In this document: positions 35,610-42,972 of the stretch, piece by piece | Position numbering within the stretch: the stretch's first letter is position 1 | How the letters are laid out: each line of letters opens with the position of its first letter | Assembly (NCBI GenBank): GCA_937864115.1 | Contig: CALMII010000041.1 | Span: 31,045-95,044 of the forward strand | Origin: an uncultured Steroidobacter sp. | GTDB lineage: Bacteria; Pseudomonadota; Gammaproteobacteria; Steroidobacterales; Steroidobacteraceae | Length of the DNA stretch: 64,000 nucleotides | Direction of reading: 5' to 3' | Notes under the pieces: model-generated | What the model saw: only the letters and a program-made list of their open reading frames with translations | What the model was told of the DNA's origin: nothing | The model's database searches: none | Program-made: the position numbers and the translations under genes

Positions 35610-35877
35610 TCATTGGTACTGCCCGGGCACGAAGCCTGCGCACTGAATCTGCTCTGATGTAGCGGCAACAAACAACCTGCGGCCTGAGGCACCGCAGACA
35701 GTACACGGCTACGATTCTGCTTGCTTCCAGGTTGGATGCATTCGGAAAGAAAGTCCCGACCTCTTCGCATTCCGCGGCGATATGTCCGCAGCGTGTGCAT
35801 GCTACGAGCATCGGGTGGCCTTGCCCACAGCATGGACATGGCAGATTCGAGCGCCAGCTTGGCGTAGTGATCTGCAT
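35610..35877 (-). pseudogene. zinc-ribbon (CPCC) cassette protein, apparently frameshifted
   Basis: Starts at ATG 35877 with AAGGAG before it. The N-terminus WRSNLPCPCCGQG...CTRCGHIAAECEEVGTFF is typical of a small CPCC-type zinc-ribbon family. After IVAV the frame shifts by one base; the alternate frame reads FVAATSEQIQCAGFVPGQYQ and ends at TGA 35610-35612, as in intact relatives. Without correction the frame runs on through the attC site to 35512. Confidence 0.65.
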
Positions 35878-35884
35878 TCTTTCT

Positions 35885-35953
35885 CCTTAAGACGCTGTTG
35901 TTGAGCCGCGCGGCGCCTTTCGGCTCGTCGGCTCTTGAGCAAACTTGTTATGG
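35885..35953 (-). other. attC-like site
   Basis: Core GTTATGG (minus: CCATAAC) holds the stop codon TAA of the lipoprotein gene. The minus strand continues AAGTTTGCTCAAGAGCCG...CGGCTCAACAA, a typical L''/L' hairpin. The far core is degenerate (GCGTCTTAAG). Confidence 0.62.
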
Positions 35954-36388
35954 CTCTGATGCAGATTGCGCAGCGGCATACGCTTCAAGAGGAACGGCCT
36001 CGTACGTAATGGAGATGCCCAACATCTCGCTCTTCATGCGGCCTGGGGGATTCTTCTCCGGATACTGAATAACAAGCCGATGTGGATTAAGCCAGCGCAC
36101 CGTGGGACCAACGCCCTCGGGATACGCCGACTCCGCATAGAAAACAGCAGTACTGTCGGAGTCACCGTGCTGGAACGTGGCGCCAGGAACCCAGACGTGG
36201 ACCTCATCGTAGATGGCGCCAAGGCCAAACCCAAGGGCATTGTCTACAGCCTCCACCGTTGCCTCGTGTTTCAAATCCGGCGAAGCAAAGCGTCGCGATT
36301 CGAGAACCACGGGCACTCCGTCAGTGCAGCCAGCACAAGCGATGGCTCCAGCCATCAACAACCCCAGCTCGCATCGAGGGTTCTTCAT
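35948..36388 (-). CDS. small lipoprotein of unknown function
   Basis: 146 aa. Signal peptide with lipobox CAGC (Cys 21). The mature sequence (SRRFASPDLKHEATVEAVDNALGFGLGAIYDEVHVW) resembles cassette-borne DUF-type lipoproteins but no function is known. It follows the GNAT gene by 72 bp with no core between, so both may form one two-gene cassette ending in the attC-like site at 35885. Confidence 0.75.
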   Translation of the reverse strand: MKNPRCELGLLMAGAIACAGCTDGVPVVLESRRFASPDLKHEATVEAVDNALGFGLGAIYDEVHVWVPGATFQHGDSDSTAVFYAESAYPEGVGPTVRWLNPHRLVIQYPEKNPPGRMKSEMLGISITYEAVPLEAYAAAQSASEP

Positions 36389-36460
36389 GCGCGCAATCTC
36401 AGTCCTGCCGTTCGACGTAAAGGGCGGTGACCTGCGCGTCGGCGTGCCCCTTGACGGAGG

Positions 36461-36937
36461 TCAGGTCCCATTGGAAGAGAGGATGAGCTCAAGCATGACT
36501 TCGCCTTTCGCATTGAACTTGCCGGTAGGCCTGAAACCGAAACGCCTGTAGAACGGCTCAGGACAGCCCGGACCAGGAACATAAGAAGTACTCAAGGACG
36601 CAAAGACTTGCTTGCTTCGCACATGTGAGATGACCTGCTCGAGTCCAGCCTTGCCTGTGCCCTGACCTTGGAATCTGGCGTCGATCATGAATCGCCACAG
36701 GCCCACCTTCGGCTGTGATGGTGGATTGGCTCTGAGCGTTTCATCCCGCAGCATGACGAAGCCCGCCGGGGATTCCCCTTGATAGATCGCCCTGTACCAC
36801 GCTTCCTGAGAGAAGAGCGCCTCGGCAAGCGAAATTGCATTGCCTGCCACAAAGTGCGCCTGTTCCGGTCTGACCGATAGACTCGTTATCTGACGCACCG
36901 TATCAGCAGTGATCTCGCGGAGGGTAATGACTGGCAT
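36461..36937 (-). CDS. GNAT-family N-acetyltransferase
   Basis: 158 aa. GNAT fold with the acetyl-CoA loop in FMIDARFQGQGTGKAGLEQVI (Q/RxxGxG type) and the late strand FYRRFGFRPTGKF. The opening MPVITLREITADTVRQITSLSV resembles spermidine/diamine acetyltransferases. It starts 18 nt after an R' core (GTTAGGC). Substrate unknown. Confidence 0.85.
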   Translation of the reverse strand: MPVITLREITADTVRQITSLSVRPEQAHFVAGNAISLAEALFSQEAWYRAIYQGESPAGFVMLRDETLRANPPSQPKVGLWRFMIDARFQGQGTGKAGLEQVISHVRSKQVFASLSTSYVPGPGCPEPFYRRFGFRPTGKFNAKGEVMLELILSSNGT

Positions 36938-36954
36938 GGGATGTGTGCTCTGGT

Positions 36955-37026
36955 GCCTAACGCCACCGCTGTGGCGCGGGCAGAGGCGCCTCGCCTCTGC
37001 GAGTCGGAGCCACCGTGTTTGGGGGC
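36955..37026 (-). other. attC-like site
   Basis: Left core GCCTAAC is a perfect RYYYAAC; right end GTTTGGGGGC is a degenerate core. The body pairs GGTGGC/GCCACC and GCAGAGGCG/CGCCTCTGC. It resembles the site at 33164. Confidence 0.65.
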
Positions 37027-37032
37027 ACGCCG

Positions 37033-37180
37033 CAGCTATTAATGCGTAAGTGCATAGGTTCCTGTTCCGACAGCAACCCAGAACGCCAAACCAACGACTA
37101 CAACAATCCCGCCGTCCGGGTCCAACGATACCGCCGACAATCGCCGCTGGACCGAACAAAAATCGGCTCAGGATTACCGC
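37033..37180 (-). pseudogene. possible remnant of a small membrane-protein cassette gene
   Basis: Between two attC-like sites, the minus strand reads LSRFLFGPAAIVGGIVGP and, one base shifted, DGGIVVVVGLAFWVAVGTG...TH-stop. Joined, this would be a two-segment small membrane protein, but no start codon is clear. Low confidence. Confidence 0.3.
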
Positions 37181-37188
37181 CTATCTTT

Positions 37189-37250
37189 GCCCAACCAAGA
37201 GAGTCCAGAAGTATCCCTCGGTCGTGTCCTCTTGTACGCCATTGTTAGGG
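37189..37250 (-). other. attC-like site
   Basis: Cores GCCCAAC and GTTAGGG, with CAAGAG/CTCTTG arms. The stop TAA of the 233-aa gene (37245-37247) lies in the right core. Confidence 0.65.
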
Positions 37251-37946
37251 CGCATACGTGCAGTCGGTAACCTCGATGCCGTATGGAATGAACAATGTGA
37301 GTTCAGCAACGTCTGTGCGTTCCCACTGAACTCGGCCCTCAAGACCCCCAAGCTTGATGCGACACTTGGTTCCCATTGCCTGGACTATGCGAGCATTTTC
37401 CTCGGAGATCTTTGCGAGGATGTCGTAGCGATATCGCTCCGGATTCACGATGCTCAGACCAATGTCGCCGAGAGGCTCAATTTCTGTTCGCCCGGCAAGC
37501 TGCGCACGTCCAATGAACGCACGCAGCTCTGCAATCCGTTCCTTCGCATTATCACTGGCAGCCAATGTCGTCTTGACGAATATGTCGATCGTGCTCGTAT
37601 CGGTACGCTTCTTGTCTTCCAGAATCTGAAGAGACTCGTCGTTGAGTTCCACTGGTTCCAGAAACCCCTCTCCATACGATAGGGCTATGCGCTTCTCCGA
37701 TGATGCGCGTCTGAGCATCGCATCGATCGTGGAGATGATTTCCTTCTTACGAAGCTCCGGGGATCGGCTGTCATTGACAAGGCGGATCTCTTGTACCAGA
37801 AAGTCCGCAGATTTCTTGATTGTCACTGCAGGCATTTCACTGTATTCGCCAGAGCGCATACCAGTGACAACGATTTCTTCCATCTGCGCATTTGCGGAGA
37901 ATGCAACGAGCATCGCGATCCAAACGAAGAATGCATGTGATTTCAT
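37245..37946 (-). CDS. exported protein of unknown function
   Basis: 233 aa with signal peptide MKSHAFFVWIAMLVAFSANAQ. The mature N-terminus is MEEIVVTGMR, similar to a TonB-box opening, but no receptor follows. The remaining sequence is a soluble alpha/beta domain (KKSADFLVQEIRLVNDSRSPELRKK; IALSYGEGFLEPVELND). A strong GGAGG site lies before the ATG. Located between attC-like sites, thus probably a cassette gene. Confidence 0.78.
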   Translation of the reverse strand: MKSHAFFVWIAMLVAFSANAQMEEIVVTGMRSGEYSEMPAVTIKKSADFLVQEIRLVNDSRSPELRKKEIISTIDAMLRRASSEKRIALSYGEGFLEPVELNDESLQILEDKKRTDTSTIDIFVKTTLAASDNAKERIAELRAFIGRAQLAGRTEIEPLGDIGLSIVNPERYRYDILAKISEENARIVQAMGTKCRIKLGGLEGRVQWERTDVAELTLFIPYGIEVTDCTYAP

Positions 37947-37970
37947 TGTTCTTCCTCCTTCCTCCTTCTC

Positions 37971-38058
37971 GGCCAACGCCGCCAATATGCCGCGAACAGA
38001 GTGCATCGCACTTGGTGGAGTCGGGCGCGCAGTACGCGCGAACTTGATGCGGTTAGGT
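37971..38058 (-). other. attC-like site
   Basis: GGCCAAC and GTTAGGT, 88 bp apart; GTTAGGT is a perfect GTTRRRY. The body contains CGCATCAAGTTCGCGCG and TGCGCGCCCGACTCC, shared with the site at 35510. The stop TAA of the 91-aa gene lies in the right core. Confidence 0.72.
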
Positions 38059-38328
38059 TTCATTGCTTTCTTTACGAGGACTTACCTTGTCGAAGAACCA
38101 ACCTCCCTTGTAGAAAGCATCCACAAGCGGACCGCCGGAAGCTACGAAGATGAGCTCAACAATCAACGCCAGCTTCTGCAGTGCAGTGAAGCGCTGAGAA
38201 TGGCGCTCCCTCCACTTTGTCTTGAGAGCAATGCGACGCGATGCACGCGACCTCGCGTTCGACTGTGAAACCGTGTGCTTTGCTCTTGACCTTGCCACGG
38301 CTCGGCGCTGTTGGCGAGAGACATGCAC
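38053..38328 (-). CDS. small protein with one membrane segment
   Basis: 91 aa. A basic N-terminus (RQQRRAVARSRAKH) precedes a hydrophobic helix (ALQKLALIVELIFVASGGPL). It follows the alpha/beta hydrolase by 20 bp with no core between and ends in an attC-like site, so it looks like the second gene of a two-gene cassette. Function unknown. Confidence 0.65.
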   Translation of the reverse strand: MHVSRQQRRAVARSRAKHTVSQSNARSRASRRIALKTKWRERHSQRFTALQKLALIVELIFVASGGPLVDAFYKGGWFFDKVSPRKESNET

Positions 38329-38348
38329 TTCTTTAAACCTGCCGTTTG

Positions 38349-39044
38349 CTAGAGCGCAAGGCCGTGTTCCACGGCAAATGCCCTGATCGCCGCCGCAGAC
38401 TCTTGTGGTTTTGTTTGCAGCAAGAAATGAGGTCCGTCAATTGAATCCACCTTGCTCCCTGGTACATGCGCTGAGATTACCGCCGATGCAGCGGGAAAGA
38501 CCACCCTGTCTTGACAAGCACGGAGGTACAACAGCGGGACGTGGATGCGACATAGAGAGGATGTCTTGTCTGCAGACAGAACAGCCTTGAGTCTTGCTCT
38601 CCACACCTTCGGTGCCACGCTGTCGATGGCATGGCGAAGCAGCACGTCTTTGGCGGCGGAACGAAAGCGACCAAACAAGACTCGGGAAGTCAGGAGCATC
38701 GGAGCACGCCAAAGCGGCAACAGGCTGATGGGCCTGGTCCACTGCAACGCAAATGACGGAACGGGCAACCTCGCGAAGGTGCAGACCAGGACGACCGCCT
38801 TGAGTTGTGGCGGAGGACTCGCCGCCAATGCGATGGCCAGTGGGCCGGAGAAGGATTCCGCCAACAAGACGAACGGTTCATCGCCGGGAAGGAGTGAGCG
38901 CACATGTTGCTCCAGCTCTTCATACCCCAATGGCTGATCCGTCGGATAGGAGACAACGACCGATCTGCATCGCAGCTCCGAAACGAACTCATCGAAGAGC
39001 AAGCCGGATCCGTCCATTCCCGGCAGGAGAACTACTGCTGCCAC
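38349..39044 (-). CDS. alpha/beta hydrolase
   Basis: 231 aa from a GTG that lies 10 nt after the R' core GTTAGGG, with AAGAAGA as ribosome site. Motifs: VVLLPGMDGSGLLF near the start, nucleophile LLAESFSGPLAI (SxSxx), and the late DGPHFLLQTKP with the catalytic His. It is a small lipase/thioesterase-like protein; substrate unknown. Confidence 0.85.
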   Translation of the reverse strand: MAAVVLLPGMDGSGLLFDEFVSELRCRSVVVSYPTDQPLGYEELEQHVRSLLPGDEPFVLLAESFSGPLAIALAASPPPQLKAVVLVCTFARLPVPSFALQWTRPISLLPLWRAPMLLTSRVLFGRFRSAAKDVLLRHAIDSVAPKVWRARLKAVLSADKTSSLCRIHVPLLYLRACQDRVVFPAASAVISAHVPGSKVDSIDGPHFLLQTKPQESAAAIRAFAVEHGLAL

Positions 39045-39054
39045 TCTTCTTGCA

Positions 39055-39122
39055 CCCTAACGTCGGCCACGTAGGTCATCACGCGCGCGTTTGCGCGTCG
39101 CCTCTTGAACGCATCGTTGGGC
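39055..39122 (-). other. attC-like site (best-formed copy)
   Basis: CCCTAAC and GTTGGGC 68 bp apart; the inner arms GATGCGTTCAAG..GGCGACGCGC / GCGCGCGTGATGACC give the hairpin expected for attC. The reading frame of the 162-aa gene runs through it to TAG in the left core, and the hydrolase GTG starts 10 nt further. Confidence 0.8.
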
Positions 39123-39545
39123 CTTCTTGCTCGCAAGCCAACCACCGCCAGCGCCGAGGACGCCCGCGACAGCAATTGCAAATAATGATTCGACTGCCGT
39201 GATCCAATAAGCCTCGAACCATGGGTACACGGTGTGTCCCGCAAGAATTGCCAGCGTGAGAGACGAAGCTGCCGCAACCGCGCCCGATGCGGCACGGCCT
39301 GCCACATAACCAACAAGCGAGACCAGAGCGATGAAGACAACCACTGCCGTCCAATGCCAGAACACGGGGCGGAAGTCATCGCAGACGAGCATTCCGTAGA
39401 CGCTCTCTCCGGGCTCGGCTAGCTGAATTGGTTTTGCCGAACGATCCATATTCAGCAGGCAGGGACTTCTGAACGGCATCCACATTAGGAGAGCAATGGA
39501 ACCGGCAACAGCGGCGAGCGCAGATGTTCGGAAATGCTTACTCAT
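39057..39545 (-). CDS. small integral membrane protein, C-terminus encoded by attC
   Basis: 162 aa from ATG 39545, which lies 3 nt after an R' core. Four hydrophobic segments are visible: about 8-25, 60-80, 85-105 and 120-140. The last 20 or so residues (QRCVQEATRKRARDDLRGRR) are read from the attC-like site itself. An in-frame ATG inside the upstream site (39566) is an alternative. Function unknown. Confidence 0.75.
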   Translation of the reverse strand: MSKHFRTSALAAVAGSIALLMWMPFRSPCLLNMDRSAKPIQLAEPGESVYGMLVCDDFRPVFWHWTAVVVFIALVSLVGYVAGRAASGAVAAASSLTLAILAGHTVYPWFEAYWITAVESLFAIAVAGVLGAGGGWLASKKAQRCVQEATRKRARDDLRGRR

Positions 39546-39547
39546 AA

Positions 39548-39608
39548 ACCCAACGCCGGCTATCACGCGCGTACGTCTTCGCGCGTCGCGTGCAGCAATC
39601 TGTTGGAC
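39548..39608 (-). other. attC-like site
   Basis: ACCCAAC and GTTGGAC, both perfect core matches, 61 bp apart. Arms CACGCGCGTACG / CGCGCGTCGCGTG. It shares TGCTGCACGCGACGCGCGA with the site at 40457. Confidence 0.78.
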
Positions 39609-39620
39609 TCCACGGAGCCA

Positions 39621-39912
39621 TCAAAGCGCAACCGGTGTCCCGAAAAAACTACTGTAGCGCTCGACGATTCGCTGCATACCTGTCGCAATCTCTGTGTTTG
39701 CATAGTCTTCGTTTCCACGCAGAGCGCCGGCCTTCGACGACGACACGATCCGATCGGCAATCGCGCCCTTCGCTCCCTCAAATACCTCGTAGCTGATGCA
39801 GTCGGGATGCTTCGCCATCCATTCCGCAGTCTGTCGGCGCTATGAACTCGTCTCGTGTCGCCGAGCCTTTCAGTTGCGAAACAACAATCTGGACGAACGT
39901 TTCCTTGGTCAT
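39621..39912 (-). pseudogene. unknown cassette gene, frameshifted
   Basis: From ATG 39912 (GGAG upstream) the first frame reads MTKETFVQIVVSQLKGSATRDEF, then shifts; the second frame continues RRQTAEWMAKHPDC...GMQRIVERYSSFFG and stops at 39621. The two frames joined give a protein of about 95 aa. Both uncorrected products are truncated. Function unknown. Confidence 0.55.
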
Positions 39913-39937
39913 GACTCTGCTCCGCTCATTCTCTCAA

Positions 39938-39994
39938 GTCCAACGCCATCGCTCGCGCGAGTGCGTCTTTGCGTACTTGATGCGCTGGTTAGAG
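39938..39994 (-). other. attC-like site
   Basis: GTCCAAC (perfect) and GTTAGAG. The GNAT stop TAA (39989-39991) lies in the right core. The minus strand has GCGCATCAAGTACGC, as in the sites at 35510 and 37971. Confidence 0.7.
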
Positions 39995-40441
39995 CGCATT
40001 GATGGCATGGCGGACGTAGTAGTTATCGAATTCTGTCTGCTCAACCAGGACAAACCCGTGCCGCACATAGAAGCGATTGGAGTCGCTTTCCCGTAGCGCG
40101 CCCACCCGAACGAAGCAAGCGGCCCGATCGGCCAGGGCGAAGACTTCTGCCAGAACGGCAGCGCCAACACCTTGGCCCTGATAGCCTGGTTTGATGTAGA
40201 GGTGGTCCAGAAGCAAGCCGCCTGCTTCTGGCTTGACGACAAAGAAGCCGACTTTCTTGCCGGCGAAGAGGATGTGGCGCGTGTGGGCAGGCGAAAAGGC
40301 CGAGAGGAAACGCTCTCTGGCTCGCTGCGGATCGAATCTTCCAATGCGCTCCAGGCTCTCCCGCATTGCCTCGACGCGGATGGCTGCGAGATCCTCGGCG
40401 TCGGATGCCACTGCATTCTCGAAGGTGACTGGGCTTTGCAT
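39989..40441 (-). CDS. GNAT-family N-acetyltransferase
   Basis: 150 aa. The acetyl-CoA loop is YIKPGYQGQGVGAAVLAE, and the C-terminal strand is RFYVRHGFVLVEQTEFDN. The start lies 16 nt after an R' core. A typical cassette-encoded acetyltransferase; substrate unknown. Confidence 0.88.
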   Translation of the reverse strand: MQSPVTFENAVASDAEDLAAIRVEAMRESLERIGRFDPQRARERFLSAFSPAHTRHILFAGKKVGFFVVKPEAGGLLLDHLYIKPGYQGQGVGAAVLAEVFALADRAACFVRVGALRESDSNRFYVRHGFVLVEQTEFDNYYVRHAINAL

Positions 40442-40456
40442 TGGCGGCGGGCTCGT

Positions 40457-40511
40457 TCTTAACGCGCTCTCGCGCGATCGCTCGCGCGTCGCGTGCAGCA
40501 GTTTGTTCGGC
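40457..40511 (-). other. attC-like site (degenerate cores)
   Basis: TCTTAAC and GTTCGGC 55 bp apart, each with one mismatch to consensus; central CGCGCGATCGCTCGCGCG palindrome. The 44-aa ORF reads through it and stops in the left core. Confidence 0.6.
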
Positions 40512-40593
40512 AGAAACGACTGGTTGGGCGTTCGCCTTCGCGAACGAGAAGCGGCCCGATGCTATTCAGCGATTCCGCTGTCGCATGTTTCAT
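40459..40593 (-). CDS. minimal cassette ORF
   Basis: 44 aa from ATG 40593, with GGAGAAGAAG before it. First half MKHATAESLNSIGPLLVREG looks protein-like; the second half is translated attC sequence (Arg/Cys-rich). It is the most upstream ORF of the array. It may not be a functional protein. Confidence 0.4.
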   Translation of the reverse strand: MKHATAESLNSIGPLLVREGERPTSRFCRTNCCTRRASDRARAR

Positions 40594-40608
40594 GCTTCTT
40601 CTCCTTCG

Positions 40609-40673
40609 GTCCAACGCGCGAATCAAGTATCAGCCGGCCTCATTTCAGAGTCAGGCTGAAGCCTGACCTACAG
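40609..40673. other. array boundary: half attC-like site fused to a truncated two-hairpin repeat (copy 4)
   Basis: A perfect core GTCCAAC and its arm (GCGCGAATCAAG) at 40609-40626 are followed by a repeat copy that begins in the middle of its first hairpin (40632) and ends normally at 40673. Each element has lost one half at the join. Confidence 0.65.
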
Positions 40674-40704
40674 AAACCCCCATGCAGGGACGTAGAGCCC
40701 CGGA

Positions 40705-41682
40705 TCATCGGGATTCTCCGGTTCGGGATCGCTGCAATCTCTGGATCAGCGCGATGCATTCGCGCGCCAGCGTCGCCTTGTGCTCGCTCGTGCGCATGAT
40801 CGTCGATGCGACGACGAAGCGCGGATCGTTCGTCGCCAGCGCCGCGTCCGCTTCGTCGATGAGCACGGCATCGAGGAAGTCGCCATAGAGATTCGCGATC
40901 ACATCGGCGGCAGGATGCACGCCGAGTTCCTTCATTATTTTCGCCGTGGGACCCTTGATGGCGCTGCCGGCCACGATGGGAGAGACGGCGATGACCGGCG
41001 CCTGCAGCGTGCGCAGGCGTGCGCGCAGTTCGGCAATGGCGAGCATGGGCTCGATGCTCAGATACGGATTGGACGGACAGACGATCACGCCGGCGAGCTG
41101 CGGGCTGGTCAGCGTGTCGCGAATGAGCGGTGCGAGCGTGGCGGTCTCAGCGCCTTCGTAGCGGATCGAGCGCACGACGGGTTCGCAGCGACGTCGCACG
41201 AAGTAATGCTGGAAAGCGAGATGGCCTTCATCGGTGTCGAGCGTCGTTCGTACCGGTTGATCGCTGACCGGCGACAACGCGAGAGGCACGCCCAGGCGTC
41301 GCGCGAGGTCGGCGTTCGCCTGGCTCAACGTGAGTCCGTTATCGAGCAGTTGCCGGCGCAACAGGTGCAGTGCGACGTCGCGATCACCCAGGGTGAACCA
41401 GCCGTCGCCGCCCAGGCGGCGAAGCTCCTCCATGACGCCCAGACTCTCATCCGCGCGGCCCCAGCCCTGCTGGGGATGGACGACGCCGGCCAGCGTGTAC
41501 AGCACGGTGTCGAAATCGGGACAGATCGTCAGGCCCAGATGTTCGAAGTCGTCGCCGACATTCACTGCGACGACCAGCGCGTCGGGCGGCAGCACCTGTG
41601 CCAGTCCGCAGACGAGCTTCACGCCGCCGATGCCGCCGCACAGGGCGAGATAGCGTGCGGATCCTGGATCGTTCGTACTCAT
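40705..41682 (-). CDS. cofD: 2-phospho-L-lactate transferase (CofD/FbiA)
   Basis: 325 aa. It joins the lactyl/enolpyruvyl/glyceryl phosphate unit of the GDP-activated intermediate to the deazaflavin Fo. Hallmarks: the N-terminal loop LALCGGIGGVKL, the VNVGDDFEHLGL box and the late SNPYLSIEPML and GPTAKIMKELG segments. Start taken at MSTNDP; a Met 12 nt upstream is possible. Lies 2 genes from the rest of the F420 operon, divergent from the aldo/keto reductase. Confidence 0.95.
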   Translation of the reverse strand: MSTNDPGSARYLALCGGIGGVKLVCGLAQVLPPDALVVAVNVGDDFEHLGLTICPDFDTVLYTLAGVVHPQQGWGRADESLGVMEELRRLGGDGWFTLGDRDVALHLLRRQLLDNGLTLSQANADLARRLGVPLALSPVSDQPVRTTLDTDEGHLAFQHYFVRRRCEPVVRSIRYEGAETATLAPLIRDTLTSPQLAGVIVCPSNPYLSIEPMLAIAELRARLRTLQAPVIAVSPIVAGSAIKGPTAKIMKELGVHPAADVIANLYGDFLDAVLIDEADAALATNDPRFVVASTIMRTSEHKATLARECIALIQRLQRSRTGESR

Positions 41683-41801
41683 GGCAATCGTCATCTGCAG
41701 GCAAGGATGCTGCCGTGAAGCGTGGGATGTGCATGCTATCCTCGATCCGTCGCGACTGACCATCATCCTGACGGATCGCAATGGCAACATGCGGAGGAGC
41801 G

Positions 41802-42866
41802 ATGAGCGTGCAGCTTGACCACTACCGACTTCTCGGGCGCTCCGGCCTGCGCGTTTCGCCGCTGTCGCTCGGCACCATGACCTTCGGTGTCGCGCAGGGC
41901 TGGGGCAGCACGCCCGCCGACGCGGAAGCGATCTTCAATCTGTACGCCGAGCGCGGCGGCAACTTCATCGACACCGCGAACTTCTACGCCAGCGGCGATT
42001 CGGAACGCACGCTCGCCGGACTCGTGCGCGGCAGGCGCAACCGCTTCGTCATCGCGACCAAGTACAGCCTGACCATGCGGCCGGGCGATCCGAACGCCAG
42101 CGGCAATCATCGCAAGAACATGATGCAGTCGGTCGAGGACAGCCTGCAGCGCCTCGGCACCGACTACATCGATCTGCTGTATCTGCACGTCTGGGACAGT
42201 CGTACGCCGGTGGAGGAAATCCTGCGCGCCTTCGACGATCTCGTGCGCGCCGGCAAGGTGCTGTACGTCGGCGTCTCCGATCTGCCGGCGTGGCAGGCGT
42301 CGCGCATGCAGGCGATTGCGGAGTTGCGCGGCTGGAGTCCGCTGGTGGCGCTGCAGATTCCGTACAGCCTCATCGAACGCACGGTCGAGCGCGAGTTGAT
42401 GCCGATGGCGCTCGAGATGGGCATGGGCGTGATGCCGTGGTCGCCGCTCGGCGGCGGCGTGCTTACCGGAAAATATCAGGCGACGGATCTGAAGCCGTCT
42501 GCGCCCGGTGCGACGATGGACTCGCGCAAGAACATCAATGTCGCGACGGGACGGTTGTCGGAACGCAGTCTTGCCATCGCCGCAGTGGTCTCGACCATCG
42601 CGCAGGAACTGAGTCGCACGCCTGCGCAGGTGGCGCTGGCATGGACGCTGCTCAATCCATCGGTGACCTCGCCGATCCTCGGCGCGCGGACGCTGGTGCA
42701 GTTCGAGGACAATCTCGGCGCGCTGGAGATCCGCTTCAGCGACGATCAGGTCGCGCGACTGAACTCGGTGAGTCATGTGGAGCCGGGGTTTCCGCAGACG
42801 ATGCTGCAGGGGCTGGCGATGGACATGATGTTCGGTGGCGTGAAGGTCGCACGGCGCAGCGTCTGA
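41802..42866 (+). CDS. aldo/keto reductase
   Basis: 354 aa with GGAGG before ATG 41802. The tetrad is recognisable: NFIDTANFY (Asp, Tyr), ATKYS (Lys) and LLYLHVWD (His). The family reduces carbonyls with NADPH; this length and LGTMTFG opening match the YghZ/Tas-like group. It lies inside the F420 cluster but on the opposite strand. Whether it is linked to F420 is unknown. Confidence 0.93.
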   Translation: MSVQLDHYRLLGRSGLRVSPLSLGTMTFGVAQGWGSTPADAEAIFNLYAERGGNFIDTANFYASGDSERTLAGLVRGRRNRFVIATKYSLTMRPGDPNASGNHRKNMMQSVEDSLQRLGTDYIDLLYLHVWDSRTPVEEILRAFDDLVRAGKVLYVGVSDLPAWQASRMQAIAELRGWSPLVALQIPYSLIERTVERELMPMALEMGMGVMPWSPLGGGVLTGKYQATDLKPSAPGATMDSRKNINVATGRLSERSLAIAAVVSTIAQELSRTPAQVALAWTLLNPSVTSPILGARTLVQFEDNLGALEIRFSDDQVARLNSVSHVEPGFPQTMLQGLAMDMMFGGVKVARRSV

Positions 42867-42881
42867 CTCTTTCTGTTCTTC

Positions 42882-42951
42882 CTGTAGGTCAGGCTTGTAG
42901 GTCAGGCTTTAGCCTGACTCCTCAGAAGGCCGGCTGAAGCCGGCCCCACAG
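42882..42951. repeat. two-hairpin repeat, copy 5
   Basis: Left end partly duplicated (CTGTAGGTCAGG then TGTAGGTCAGG), then the normal unit to CCCACAG. Between the converging aldo/keto reductase and cofE stops. Confidence 0.9.
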
Positions 42952-42972
42952 GAAGAGAGGGAAGACGCTCGG

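Noticed and set aside
40609..41800. Search for an intI integrase or attI next to the array
   Set aside because: The next gene is cofD; no tyrosine-recombinase motif (R...HxxR...Y) is seen on either strand near either array end.
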